DNA of 64,000 nucleotides from a bacterium (GTDB lineage: Bacteria; CAIWAD01): NCBI GenBank assembly GCA_030429345.1, contig JAUIFJ010000005.1, positions 118,838-182,837 of the forward strand, written 5' to 3'. The notes under the pieces are model-generated. The model was not told the origin of the DNA. It saw nothing but the letters and a program-made list of their open reading frames with translations, and ran no database searches. This document shows positions 28,301 through 36,834 of the stretch, one piece after another (the stretch's first letter is position 1; the number at the start of each line of letters is the position of its first letter). A program made the position numbers and the translations under genes.

Positions 28301-29755
28301 ATCCAGGTTCTCGAAGTCGAACTCTTCCCCAATTCCCACATGAACTTCCGATTTCAGTTGGCTTAGCTGGAGCCACTTCGTATACGCCGGCTTTGGTGTT
28401 CCATCGGGATGCATGGCTCCCCAACCCACGTGATCCGGATCGTTGCCCAGTTGCTCCCTGACATTCCACCACATCAAGGGGCCGGCAAATTCCCATTGCC
28501 GCCATTGCTCCAGGTAAGCCTGAGCCCAGAAAGCCTGCAGTTCTTCGCTGTTCAATCCATGCGTCTCGTATACGACTGTGGAATCCCAACACACAGTGTC
28601 GCCCGTCAAGGAGTCTATGGCGCAGAAAGTTTCGACACGGGACCAAGTTGTATCAATCGCGGGACCGCATTCGGTTCCCCAGATCTTCTTGGACGACTCT
28701 CCTTCTTCGCACATGATTGCGTAGAGTTCCTGAGTATGCATGAAACTGCTCATGGGGCTGATTCCCGTCAGACGACTCGGGTCGGCAACGATAACCCTCG
28801 GATCTGCCCGCAGTTGCTCATAGCTGATCGTGGACCCCAAAGCAAGCAGCTCCAGGGAATCGTGCACCGCTGCGGTCCCCTTGCCCACACCGAAGGGACC
28901 ATAGGGATGATATCCCACTGCATCAAAAAGAGTCGAATCCCCGATGGAGTGACTATAGGCATACATGTGCTTTAAGAACTGATCCGGGGTATAAGCCGTT
29001 GTATCCGGGGGCGAGTACAAGCTCGTATCCTGTGTCACCGTCCACCTTCGCGGCACCATTCCTCCTGAAAGCACAGTTAAAGGCGGAGAGCCCGGGTTCG
29101 ACTGCTGATACAAAGCCGCCTGTTCGTGCATTGAATCATAGGCAATTTTAAGATACTCAGGATACTCTACGATGCCGGGGATCTTAGCGGTCGGCCAGCC
29201 GCGATCATCCGTAAAGAATCGCTGATAGTATCTATTCGTGTTCGGTTCATTCCCGATCTCGAAATGAGTGACATCCGGATAGTAGCGTTCGATGACTGTG
29301 CGGCAAAAGTCGGCCCATTGGTTTTTCGCTACATCCGTATCCTTGAGCGCGATGTAGCTGCTGGCAGGTGAGCCGTCCATGTCGAAGGGTGCCGGACGGG
29401 CAAATGGCGGTACGGTGAAAACCTGCATGATGACATTCAGACCGATGGCCTGAGCTACGGTGAACTTGGCTTCCACATTCGTGAAATCAAGGGGGCCGCC
29501 AGGATAATCCCCCGCTACATCCCACCAACCGACACCAACGACTGTCCAATCTCCAACCTCAAAGGCTGCGGAAAAGAAATCTGCTGCATTGTCGGTGATG
29601 TAATCATCCGTACCCGCGAAATAAACATGAAACCCCATCCGCTCCCGAAGGGCCTCGCCGAAAGCCTGACTGCACAACAGCAGCACCAACACGAGCAGGA
29701 ACGAACTGCGCCGGTGACTGTGCCAACTCATAACAGATGACTTCAAGGGGATCAT
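25355..29755 (-). CDS. Giant secreted protein: GH-A-like glycosidase domain, beta-helix, sorting domain
   Basis: The 1466-residue protein starts with a signal peptide ending near QAFG. A TIM-barrel-like domain follows (about 40-465). It contains EIGNEPN at about 167-173, whose Glu is the expected acid/base of clan GH-A glycosidases, and later KKIWGTECGP, whose Glu could be the nucleophile. This resembles families such as GH39 or GH5, but the family is not certain. Long beta-helix regions follow (about 480-1150) and then a helical TPR-like section (DAEYLGDLATAQGHYRAVVLSY). The C-terminal tail has NVYPNPFNPSTTIILELP, VLVYNLLGQKV and a final MLLLK. I start at 29755 (MIPLKSSV) because GAGGAG lies eight bases upstream; the in-frame codon at 29809 has no ribosome site. 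It heads an operon with the beta-helix gene at 22969. Confidence -1.
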   Translation of the reverse strand: MIPLKSSVMSWHSHRRSSFLLVLVLLLCSQAFGEALRERMGFHVYFAGTDDYITDNAADFFSAAFEVGDWTVVGVGWWDVAGDYPGGPLDFTNVEAKFTVAQAIGLNVIMQVFTVPPFARPAPFDMDGSPASSYIALKDTDVAKNQWADFCRTVIERYYPDVTHFEIGNEPNTNRYYQRFFTDDRGWPTAKIPGIVEYPEYLKIAYDSMHEQAALYQQSNPGSPPLTVLSGGMVPRRWTVTQDTSLYSPPDTTAYTPDQFLKHMYAYSHSIGDSTLFDAVGYHPYGPFGVGKGTAAVHDSLELLALGSTISYEQLRADPRVIVADPSRLTGISPMSSFMHTQELYAIMCEEGESSKKIWGTECGPAIDTTWSRVETFCAIDSLTGDTVCWDSTVVYETHGLNSEELQAFWAQAYLEQWRQWEFAGPLMWWNVREQLGNDPDHVGWGAMHPDGTPKPAYTKWLQLSQLKSEVHVGIGEEFDFENLDDAIDYIHENSDWFDSWRIYLYENPNEYFFGGWAFTDVDSISIQGVTGTPEAFEPAEEGAVRLSCMSLHGPMEFRECDAEIRDVTFEDCSSNNVLMKAQDASLDLYNTVFRNGYSSGSPFLWVQNSDLLAENCSFIENYSWRGAQSGMPEYGLVYLTNGSKATVTNSLFLENLGGTASAIISGLDVNVDWLSSATITNCTFHHDRGITQPSDAATMSFHQNAAVEITNCLFTNSHDPESTNAGLCESIAGTAGPNLTVKHSLFDQSIWWLTDGYAFIDTSQTGKNLVLPISASADFVKYTPDYALRHDSQCLDKGDPQIVDFDLTTSDIGYTPQYAVKQLQLTVDCLEPGWYEVEGAAAVIQTDIPAGTSIRVAAGKTLIIQGGDDLSIGDVAGQRTAIVGREAPDGSPANAIIVGVTTDKAGALQGVLFNYPANYAGTRPWLQFGSLTGLDLRPELVSFHNYGEAELYFMHCEGEFSGYDIRYKEGVPPRFFQDFPTPKQLTLYSTELRVKDCTFGIPNFQDASWSVKVEGTPVGGIPLLEDNTFLFQGQDADSLLPPVLVRQGVAELRGNQFVDCVVPALSQETNSTVHMNEGAMNRFIGYDHTEDGLTQSLVRMVGDCYLDLHCGYNSFVSPQFGGLNIDLVSYTSSSPPLNTRTWRKNFWGESCTDSIPTSAITPADTSEWAIPFWAELEYNLGSCPILYPDTCPYDEMTALVTLKAGKDAEYLGDLATAQGHYRAVVLSYTKDPEANEASLKLKALGLDKAYGELNFSALQTDLFQASDSSLALGVIHQAMLQECSGWCVEARWQRRTEILSLLDSMQMAETDPINYNTIKLAKLEIQAYPPPPGGMSAAGTASFAPSRILEESEAAHEFLHYEMVQTIPGDLEEEPGLPTQFRIANVYPNPFNPSTTIILELPKEGKASVLVYNLLGQKVMTLLEEELEAGSHTLAFDGSAFASGVYIVTARSEFGVQHRKMLLLK

Positions 29756-30032
29756 CTTGCTGCTCCTCTGCACTGCGAAACAAACGATTCGACTCGCCAA
29801 GAAGCTCAACAGTTTTGTTCACCCCCCCCCCTTGATCTGTATCAACAACTGAAATTCCTTTCGGAAGACAACAAAGCGACAAATCCCCAACCGAGTCCGC
29901 TGATCAGGCCTTCACAACGGAATTCGGTGAACTCCCCGGAATGCGCTTTCCGGCGCCGGAAGGAGGAGCCCCAGACACTGGATTGCAGTAGTACTCCCGC
30001 TTTCGTGGGAATGGCGAGCTCCGATCCATGCG

Positions 30033-30076
30033 CCGCGCAGCGGCGGACCAACCAAAGCCGCCTGTGAAACATGCGG
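30033..30076. repeat. REP-like two-hairpin element, copy B
   Basis: CCGC-GCA-GCGG (30033-30043) is followed by the linker GACCAACCAAAG-like sequence and CCGCCTGT-GAA-ACATGCGG (30058-30076, one mismatch). The linker ACCAACCA.AG is shared with copy C. Confidence -1.
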
Positions 30077-30167
30077 AGACAGAGGAGTATCCGAACCGCC
30101 CCCATTCGCCGCGCAGCGCCGGGATGCGCGAGGGCGGCGTCGATGTATGCGCGGAGATTGCACGGAT

Positions 30168-30197
30168 GCAAAAAGGGCGACCCACCGGGTCGCCCTT
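30168..30197 (-). terminator. Intrinsic terminator of the hsp20-lon operon
   Basis: Perfect 11-base arms AAGGGCGACCC and GGGTCGCCCTT (30173-30183 and 30187-30197) around a 3-base loop are followed on the minus strand by TTTGC. It lies about 60 bases beyond the lon stop. Confidence -1.
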
Positions 30198-30255
30198 CTA
30201 TCAATTGAATTCTTCTCCGTGCTCTCCGTCTCCTCCGCGCCCTCCGTGCGAGCTC

Positions 30256-32634
30256 TTAATTGCTAAGCGCCGCCTCCAGCATCATCGGGGATTGCTCGAG
30301 CGCCAGGGCCAGCACCTCGTCGATGTGTGATACAAGCACCAGCTCCATGCCCTCTCGCACCTCCGCCGGGATGCCCTCGATGTCGCGGCCGTTGTCCTTG
30401 GGCAGCAGGGCCACGCGGATGCCGGCGCGGTGGGCGGCCATGATCTTCTCGCGCAGGCCGCCGATGGCCAGGACCTTGCCGCGAAGGCTGACCTCTCCGG
30501 TCATCGCCAGGTCGTGACGCACCTTGCGACGCGTCAGCAGGCTGACCAGGCTGGTGATCAGCGCGATGCCCGCCGAGGGCCCGTCCTTCGGGGTCGCCCC
30601 TTCCGGCAAATGGATGTGCAGGTCGTTGTTCTTGAAGAGGCCGTCGGGAATGCCGAAGTCCTCGGCGTGGCCGCGGATGTAGGACAAGGCGATTTCCGCG
30701 CTCTCGCGCATCACCTCTCCCAGCTGGCCCGTCAGCTTGAGGCGGCCGCTGCCCGGCATGCGCGAGCTCTCGATGAAGAGGATCGCCCCGCCGACGGGCG
30801 ACCAGGCCATGCCGGTGGCCACGCCGACCTCCGCCTCGCGTCCCGCCATTTCGGGAATCACGCTGTCGGGTCCGAGGAACTCGCGGGCGCGGCTTTCCGT
30901 GATGCGCACACGCAGGTCCTCCCCTTCGGCCACGCGGCGCGCGATGCGACGACAGATCGATCCGACACGCTGTTCGAGGCGTCTCACGCCGGCTTCGCGC
31001 GTATACTCCTCGATCACGGTCCGCAGGCCATCGGTCTGGAAGCCGAGGTTCTTCTTCTCCAGCCCGTTGGCCTCGATCTGCCGCGGCACGATGAAGCGCC
31101 GGGCGATCTCGATCTTCTCCGTGACCAGGTAGCCCGGCAGGTGGATCACCTCCATGCGGTCGCGCAGGGGGCCGGGAATGCGTTCAATCTCGTTTGCCGT
31201 GGCAATGAAGAGCACCTGGCTCAGGTCCAGCGGCAGGCCCAGGTAGTGGTCCTGGAACTTGTCGTTCTGCGCCGGGTCCAGCACCTCGAGCATCGCCGAG
31301 GCCGGGTCGCCCTTCATGTCGGCGGCCATCTTGTCGATCTCGTCGAGCATCATCACCGGATTCATGCATCCTGTCTCACGCAGCTTCTGCGCGATGCGGC
31401 CCGGCATGCTGCCCACATAGGTGCGGCGGTGTCCGCGGATCTCGCTCTCGTCGTGTACGCCGCCCAGGGCAATGCGCGCGAAACGGCGTCCCAGGGCGCG
31501 GGCAATGCTCTGCCCCAGGCTGGTCTTGCCCACTCCCGGAGGCCCCGCGAAACAGAGGATCGGTCCCCGCCCGCTGCTGGTCAGCTTGCGCACGGCCAGG
31601 AATTCCAGGATGCGCTCCTTGACCTTTTCCAGCCCGTAGTGGTCCGCGTCGAGCACACCGGCGGCGCGTTTCAGGTTCAGGCTCTCGCTGTCACGCACGC
31701 ACCAGGGCAGCTCGACGAGCCAGTCCAGGTAGGTGCGCGCCACCGTATACTCGCTGGAGGCCGTATTCATGCGCGCCAGCCGTTTCAGCTCGCGGATCGC
31801 GGCCTCGCGGACGGCATCCGGGTAGTCCTGCTCCAGGAAGCGCTGGCGAATGTCCTCCAGCTCGACGGCCGAGTCCTCCTCGTCGCCCAGCTCCTTGTGG
31901 ATCACGCGGAGCTGCTCGCGCAGGTAGTGCTCCTTGTGGCTCTCCTCCATCGAGCGGTTCATCTCGTCCTGGATCTTGCGGGAGAGCTCGTTGAGCTTCA
32001 GTTCCTTGTAGAGCAGCTCCAGGACCGCTTTCAGCCGACCGGCATTGGTCGTTTCCTCGAGCACGGCCTGGCGGTCTTCCAGGCCGAAGTTGAGGTTGGC
32101 GCAGATCAGGTCGGCCAGCTTGCCCGGCTCCTTGACCGTGCGCACGTTCTGTCGCATCTCGTCCGTGACCCAGCTGTTCTCGGCGACGAAATCCTCGAAA
32201 GCCTTCAGCAGCTCCTTGCGGTAGCCATCTGTTTTCAGGCTCTGACGCTTGTCGTCCTCGATCACGCTGCATCCCACCGACAGCAGCGGCTCGCGGCCCT
32301 CGATCTTCTCGAAGCGTATACGGCGCAGTCCCTGCAGCAGCAGGCCCATGCTTCCGTCGGGCACGGTGAACATCTTGAGAATGCGCACGGCGGTGCCGAT
32401 CTCGAAAAGGCGACGGCCGTCCTCTTCCCCGTCGTCCTTCTTCAGGAAGACCGCCAGCATGCGATTGCCGGCGAGCACCTTCTGCAGCATCGAGATCTGT
32501 CGTTCGTCGCTGACGACCTGCGGGTAGACGACTCCGGGAAAGATCACGGCATCCGTCACCGCCAGCAGGGGCAGCTCCGCGGGAATCGGCAGGGCGGCGG
32601 ATTCTTCCGCCAGGTCATTGAGGCTGCGGTCCAT
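30256..32634 (-). CDS. lon: ATP-dependent Lon protease
   Basis: The 792-residue protein is of normal Lon length. It has the N-terminal LON substrate-binding domain (LPLLAVTDAVIFPGVVYPQVV), coiled-coil, AAA+ domain with Walker A GPPGVGKTS and Walker B MMLDEIDKM, and a C-terminal serine protease domain. The catalytic Ser is in PKDGPSAGIAL and the Lys in GLREKIMAAHRAG. Lon degrades misfolded and regulatory proteins in the cytoplasm. Its ATG overlaps the stop of the hsp20 gene by one base (TAATG), with GGAGG just upstream inside hsp20. Synthesis of the holdase and the protease is therefore likely coupled. No CIRCE sequence or clear heat-shock promoter was seen upstream of the pair. Confidence -1.
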   Translation of the reverse strand: MDRSLNDLAEESAALPIPAELPLLAVTDAVIFPGVVYPQVVSDERQISMLQKVLAGNRMLAVFLKKDDGEEDGRRLFEIGTAVRILKMFTVPDGSMGLLLQGLRRIRFEKIEGREPLLSVGCSVIEDDKRQSLKTDGYRKELLKAFEDFVAENSWVTDEMRQNVRTVKEPGKLADLICANLNFGLEDRQAVLEETTNAGRLKAVLELLYKELKLNELSRKIQDEMNRSMEESHKEHYLREQLRVIHKELGDEEDSAVELEDIRQRFLEQDYPDAVREAAIRELKRLARMNTASSEYTVARTYLDWLVELPWCVRDSESLNLKRAAGVLDADHYGLEKVKERILEFLAVRKLTSSGRGPILCFAGPPGVGKTSLGQSIARALGRRFARIALGGVHDESEIRGHRRTYVGSMPGRIAQKLRETGCMNPVMMLDEIDKMAADMKGDPASAMLEVLDPAQNDKFQDHYLGLPLDLSQVLFIATANEIERIPGPLRDRMEVIHLPGYLVTEKIEIARRFIVPRQIEANGLEKKNLGFQTDGLRTVIEEYTREAGVRRLEQRVGSICRRIARRVAEGEDLRVRITESRAREFLGPDSVIPEMAGREAEVGVATGMAWSPVGGAILFIESSRMPGSGRLKLTGQLGEVMRESAEIALSYIRGHAEDFGIPDGLFKNNDLHIHLPEGATPKDGPSAGIALITSLVSLLTRRKVRHDLAMTGEVSLRGKVLAIGGLREKIMAAHRAGIRVALLPKDNGRDIEGIPAEVREGMELVLVSHIDEVLALALEQSPMMLEAALSN

Positions 32635-33077
32635 TATTCCTCCGCTTCCGCTTCGAGGATGATCTTGGCTCCAGGCATGCGCGCGATATGGATCACAAGA
32701 AAGCCATCCCGGTAGTTGGCATCGATATCGTCCGTATCCAGGCCCGCCGGCAGGGTGATCCGCCGTTCGAACTCGCCGAAACTGAGCTCCATGCGGAAGA
32801 AGCGTTCCACCTCCTGCGGCACGGGACTGCGGCGTGTGCCCTGGATCACGAGCTCGTCCTCGACCAGTCCGAGCTGTACATCACGACGTTCTACTCCGGC
32901 CAGCTCGACGATCACGGTAAGCCTCGTCTCGCCGAGCATCATGTCCACGGGAGGAAGAAAACCGCGGGGAAGGGTGTCCTCGCCCGAGCCCCCGTTGATC
33001 AGCTGCTGGAAGCCCCGCCTCAGCTCGGACTGCGTGTCCTCCATCTCGTCGATCATCTTGCGGTCCAGAAAATACAT
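32634..33077 (-). CDS. Small heat-shock protein (Hsp20 family)
   Basis: The 147-residue protein has the alpha-crystallin domain: PPVDMMLGETRLTVIVELAGV, then ELVIQGTR, RFFRMELSFGEFERRITLPAG and the closing ANYRDGFLVIHI. The usual C-terminal IxI-type motif appears as AKIILEAEAEE (IIL). As an ATP-independent holdase it would keep unfolding proteins soluble, here with Lon as the direct downstream partner. AAGGAGG is placed six bases before the ATG, one of the strongest ribosome sites in the window. The lon start codon overlaps its stop. Confidence -1.
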   Translation of the reverse strand: MYFLDRKMIDEMEDTQSELRRGFQQLINGGSGEDTLPRGFLPPVDMMLGETRLTVIVELAGVERRDVQLGLVEDELVIQGTRRSPVPQEVERFFRMELSFGEFERRITLPAGLDTDDIDANYRDGFLVIHIARMPGAKIILEAEAEE

Positions 33078-33121
33078 CCCGTTCCTCCTTGACCCGTCGC
33101 CAGTCGCGCGGGTTTCCAGTG

Positions 33122-34000
33122 CTAGTTGAGCGAATCGAGTATCGAGCGGATCGCGTCGCCCGCCCTGCCGACCGCGTTGAGCAGCAGCCTGGGTTCGAAC
33201 TCCCGGCCGGCAATACGATTCATTTCTTCCCAGCTCAACCGGCTGTCACTCCAGAACACCGCCTCGGATCCGGGCTGTTCCGGAGTCTCCTGGTGGCTGA
33301 ACTCGTTGGCAAATGCGACACAGCCGACCAGGGGGGCGTATTCCCCGGCCGCGTCGAAGGAGTGATGGTCCCGAATGGCGGCCAGAATCGAGTCCGGCAG
33401 ATGCCACTGCGAGGCCAACCAGGCCCCGACTTCGCTGTGATCCGTTCCAAGAACCTGGCGCTCGGCGTCGATGCCGGACAGGTCTTTGTGTTTCAAAAGC
33501 CCGCAGGCCTGCTCGTATTCCGCCGGGAAGAAATGGTCGAGTACGATCTTGCCCACATCGTGCAGCAGGCCCGCCGTATACGCCTCCCCCGTGTGTCCCA
33601 GATGCAGCACGCGATCCAGCAGCGAGGAAAGAACGGCGGTCGAGATCGAGTGGATCCAGAACTGCTCGCGTCGGCCGCTGCGGTCGGGCAGCCCTTCGTT
33701 GAATCCGCGAAAGACGGAGACCGTGGTGACGATCTTGTATACCTCCTGCTCGCCCAGGTAGACCAGGGCCTGGCTCAGGTCTGAGACCGGCCGGGAAAAC
33801 GAGAACCAGGCCGAATTGGCCAGTTTCAGGAAGCGCGCCGCCAGACTTGGATCACGCAGGATGACTTCCGCCAGATCGTTCGCCGAATGCTGCGGATCGG
33901 CCATGCGGCCCATCAGTTCCGTGAGCACGCTGGGAATCGTCGGCAGGTCGCGAATGTCCTTGTGGTTTTCCAGCAGGGCTGGTGGGGAAATCGCATCCAT
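33122..34000 (-). CDS. HDOD domain protein
   Basis: The 292-residue protein has an HDOD domain: DLPTIPSVLTELMGRMADPQHSANDL, then DPSLAARFLKLANSAWF, and the HD-like LLHDVGKIVLDHFFP, which keeps the His-Asp pair that many HDOD proteins lose. HDOD proteins act in signalling and often lie next to response regulators. The ATG at 34000 is four bases after the stop of the receiver protein gene and is preceded by GGTGA, so the two are co-translated. An open frame upstream of 34000 lies inside the previous gene. The C-terminal 70 residues are unassigned. Confidence -1.
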   Translation of the reverse strand: MDAISPPALLENHKDIRDLPTIPSVLTELMGRMADPQHSANDLAEVILRDPSLAARFLKLANSAWFSFSRPVSDLSQALVYLGEQEVYKIVTTVSVFRGFNEGLPDRSGRREQFWIHSISTAVLSSLLDRVLHLGHTGEAYTAGLLHDVGKIVLDHFFPAEYEQACGLLKHKDLSGIDAERQVLGTDHSEVGAWLASQWHLPDSILAAIRDHHSFDAAGEYAPLVGCVAFANEFSHQETPEQPGSEAVFWSDSRLSWEEMNRIAGREFEPRLLLNAVGRAGDAIRSILDSLN

Positions 34001-34004
34001 GGGC

Positions 34005-35219
34005 TCACCCGGCCAGTTTGGACTTGACAAGGGAATCGACGGCTGCGAGCTCGAAAGGCTTCTCCAGGAACTCGGCATCGTTGATCTTGTAGGACGCCAT
34101 GTCCTTCGCGGCTGAATTATAGCCGGTAATCAGCACGACCGGGACTTCCGGCCAGTTGTTGTGCACTTCCATGAAGAGCTGGAATCCGTTCATGCGCGGC
34201 ATGTAGATGTCGGAGATCAGCAGGTCGACTTTTGTCGCACGCAGAACCTTCAGCGCCTCGCGGCCATCCCCCGCCTCCAGGCAGACATAGCCGCTCATGT
34301 CCAGGAACTGGACCAGCATGTGTCGCACAGCCACATCATCGTCCACGACCAGAATCGTCGGCGGGGGAAGCGGCTCGGCCAGCTCGCCGGCCGGGGTCCC
34401 GGGAGCGGGGGTCTCGCCGGAATCGGCATCTTCCTTCTCCTCGCTGCTGCTGTCGAGGAGCTCGGACAGACCGGCGAAGTCCTCTTCGCTTTCCGGCAGC
34501 GCCAGCAAGTGGGATACGAAGGTCGACTGGCGCTTGCTCCAGAGCTGCAGCTGCTCCTGCGGCACCAGCATCAGAATCGTGACGGAAGGAAAATGCCGGG
34601 AAGTCTTCTCCAAGGTGCCCAGACCATCGCCCAGCCCGCGGGGATCCATCAGCACAATGTCCGGCGTTTCATCGAGGAAAGCCCTGCATAGGGATTCGAT
34701 GTCCGGAACCTCGGCCAGGGTCCGGCCGGTGCGAGAGAGGTGCTTGCGGAAAGTGTAGTTGCGATTGCGGTCGTTGAGGAAGAGCAGGATGTTCTGCTCT
34801 TTCGCGGCAGGCTGCTCCTCGCGGCTTTGCACGAAGAGCGCTCGCCGCATCAGGCGGGACAGGTCCTGGCGATCATGGTCCTTCGGCAGTGAATCCTGAA
34901 TGCCCAAACCTTCCAGCAGGCCCTGCTCCTCTTCCAGGCCGTCCTCTTCCGACCCGTAGCTGGAAACGGCGATGGCGGCAAGCCGGGCCAGAGGTTTCTT
35001 GGCGCCCATCAGCACGGGCAGGATCTCCATCACTCCCGGCTTGTCGTCGACCAGATCGAAGAAGACCAGGTCAGGCGGAGAACTCCAGAGAGCAGTCATA
35101 GCTCGAGGAGCGCTGTCGAGGACTGTTATGAAGGAAAGGCCATACTCCTTGGCCTCCTTGCGAATGAGGTCGATGAACGCTTCGCGCCGTGAAACGACCA
35201 GTACTTTTTCGTTGCGCAT
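34005..35219 (-). CDS. Three-receiver response regulator protein
   Basis: The 404-residue product has three CheY-like units. The first (about 1-125, VLVVSRREAF...) and the second (about 140-255, ILLFLNDRNRN...) lack the usual acidic pair, though each keeps an Asp at or near the phospho site (VFFDL, VLMDPR). After an acidic, proline-rich linker (about 258-285) comes a canonical receiver (ILVVDDDVAVR, LLISDIYMPRMNG, LITGY, EKPFEL). No DNA-binding output follows. It is probably an adaptor in a phosphorelay, with the HDOD protein just downstream as its likely partner. ATG 35219 has AGGA about eight bases upstream. An in-frame GTG at 35264 has no such site. Confidence -1.
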   Translation of the reverse strand: MRNEKVLVVSRREAFIDLIRKEAKEYGLSFITVLDSAPRAMTALWSSPPDLVFFDLVDDKPGVMEILPVLMGAKKPLARLAAIAVSSYGSEEDGLEEEQGLLEGLGIQDSLPKDHDRQDLSRLMRRALFVQSREEQPAAKEQNILLFLNDRNRNYTFRKHLSRTGRTLAEVPDIESLCRAFLDETPDIVLMDPRGLGDGLGTLEKTSRHFPSVTILMLVPQEQLQLWSKRQSTFVSHLLALPESEEDFAGLSELLDSSSEEKEDADSGETPAPGTPAGELAEPLPPPTILVVDDDVAVRHMLVQFLDMSGYVCLEAGDGREALKVLRATKVDLLISDIYMPRMNGFQLFMEVHNNWPEVPVVLITGYNSAAKDMASYKINDAEFLEKPFELAAVDSLVKSKLAG

Positions 35220-35388
35220 CCCTGATCCTGCAATTGGCTGCCGGGACGCATCCGTGTGCGCCACTAGTTCCAGAACGACTATCGTCGCCTACCGAAGGCA
35301 AATCAAGCTGGCGCATTGAAAATGTCCCTGGTTTCAAAGGGAAGCGGGGGAGCGGCAAGGCCTTTGTTCTGGATGCAGGAAAGGGCGG

Positions 35389-36798
35389 CTACCCCCGGGG
35401 TCCCGGACGGGAGGGGCGGTACTCTTCGGCTTTCAGCCCATGCTTTTTCAACTTTGCCAGCAGGTTCTTGCGGGCAATGTCCAGCCGACGGGCGCAAGCG
35501 CTGACGTTCCCCTGCTCGCGCCGCAGGGTCTCGTCCAGGAGTTGCCGCTCGACCGCGTCCCGGGCCTCCTGCAGAGTCATCTTCATCAGGTCTCGTGACA
35601 GGGACGGGCTTTTCGAATCCTGTTCAATGAAGGAAGCCGGAAGGTAGCGCCGCTGCAGGCCTTCCTGGCCATTCAGCACCAGCAGGTTCTCGACCAGATT
35701 CTCCAGCTCGCGAATGTTGCCGGGCCAATCGTGGTGCCGCAGGGCATCCAGGAAGTCCTCTTCCACTCGCGGAGGGTCCAGGCCGCGCGCGCCCGCAATG
35801 CGCGCCGACAGCCCGCGGACCAGATCCGGCAGATCTTCCAGTCGATCGCGCAGCGGCGGCAGGCGAATCTCGATCACGTTCAATCGGAAATACAGATCCC
35901 TTCGAAAGCGCCCCGCTTCCACTTCCTCCTTCAGGTCGCGATTGGTGGCGCTGACCAGCCGGAAATCCGCCTTCTCCAGCCGGTTGCTGCCCAGGGCACT
36001 GAACTCGCGCTCCTGCAGCACGCGCAGCAGTTTGGCCTGCAGGTCCAGGTCCATCTCACCGATCTCGTCGAGAAGGATCGTTCCGCCGTGCGCCTGGGCA
36101 AAACGCCCTTCCCGCTCGCGTCCCGCCCCGGTGAAGGCGCCTTCCACATGGCCGAAGAGTTCGCTTTCGATCAGGTTCGGCGGCAGGGCGGCAATGTTGA
36201 CCTTGACCAGCGGATGCTTGCGGCGCGAGCTGTGGTGGTGGATCAGGTCCGCCAGCAGCTCCTTGCCCGTTCCGGATTCGCCGCTCAGGAGCACGCTGGC
36301 GCCGGAATCGGCAATGCGCCGCACGGTCAGTTCGTAGATCGCCTGCATGCGCGGATTGCGACTGGCCCGCCCACTGTCCGGGCTAAGCATGCGCCGCAGC
36401 AGCTCTCCGCCCTGGCGCGTCAGGGACTGTTCCCGCTGCAGGGCTTCCAGTTCCTTCCGCAGCTGGCCGTAATCGAGAGGCTTCTCGATGTAGCCGTGAG
36501 CGCCCAGCTTCATGGCTTCAACGGCGCTGTCGACGGTGCCGAAACCAGTGAAGAGCATGATGCGCACCAGGGGAAAATGCCGGTGCACTTCCCGCAGCAG
36601 CTGCATGCCGTCCATATGCGGCATGTAGATGTCGCTGAGGATCAGGTCGATCTCCTCGGAACGGAGGATGGAGAGGGCTTCCATTCCGTCGGAGGCCGTG
36701 CGACATTCGTGTCCCCAGCCGCGGATCAGCTCGCCGGAGATCGAGAGGATGTCCTTTTCGTCATCGACGACCAGGACGCGCAGGCGGCGCTCACTCAT
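35389..36798 (-). CDS. NtrC-family sigma54-dependent response regulator
   Basis: The 469-residue canonical regulator has a receiver with VVDDEKD and the phospho-acceptor in LILSDIYMPHMDG. The AAA+ domain has Walker A GESGTGKE, the sigma54-contacting loop GAFTGA, Walker B ILLDEIGEMDL and the sensor ATNRD. The C-terminal Fis-type helix-turn-helix is GNVSACARRLDIARKNLLAKL. All residues needed to remodel sigma54 holoenzyme are present. No histidine kinase is adjacent; candidate partners are the hybrid kinase at 19651 or one outside the window. The start has GGGG seven bases upstream. The small gene at 36835 diverges from it 36 bases away. Confidence -1.
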   Translation of the reverse strand: MSERRLRVLVVDDEKDILSISGELIRGWGHECRTASDGMEALSILRSEEIDLILSDIYMPHMDGMQLLREVHRHFPLVRIMLFTGFGTVDSAVEAMKLGAHGYIEKPLDYGQLRKELEALQREQSLTRQGGELLRRMLSPDSGRASRNPRMQAIYELTVRRIADSGASVLLSGESGTGKELLADLIHHHSSRRKHPLVKVNIAALPPNLIESELFGHVEGAFTGAGREREGRFAQAHGGTILLDEIGEMDLDLQAKLLRVLQEREFSALGSNRLEKADFRLVSATNRDLKEEVEAGRFRRDLYFRLNVIEIRLPPLRDRLEDLPDLVRGLSARIAGARGLDPPRVEEDFLDALRHHDWPGNIRELENLVENLLVLNGQEGLQRRYLPASFIEQDSKSPSLSRDLMKMTLQEARDAVERQLLDETLRREQGNVSACARRLDIARKNLLAKLKKHGLKAEEYRPSRPGPRG

Positions 36799-36834
36799 CT
36801 AAATCCCCTTCCCCGCGATTCCGATAGCGGAAAC

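Larger units (their letters stand above)
29756..30255. other. 500-bp gene-free region
   Basis: It lies between the giant secreted-protein gene and the 3' end of lon. It holds a run of ten C (about 29822-29831), an ATTCCC-type palindrome with arms TCCC and GGGA around the GC-TTTC-GT centre (29994-30011), REP-like copy B, and the lon terminator. I see no sigma54 site and no gene. Confidence -1.
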
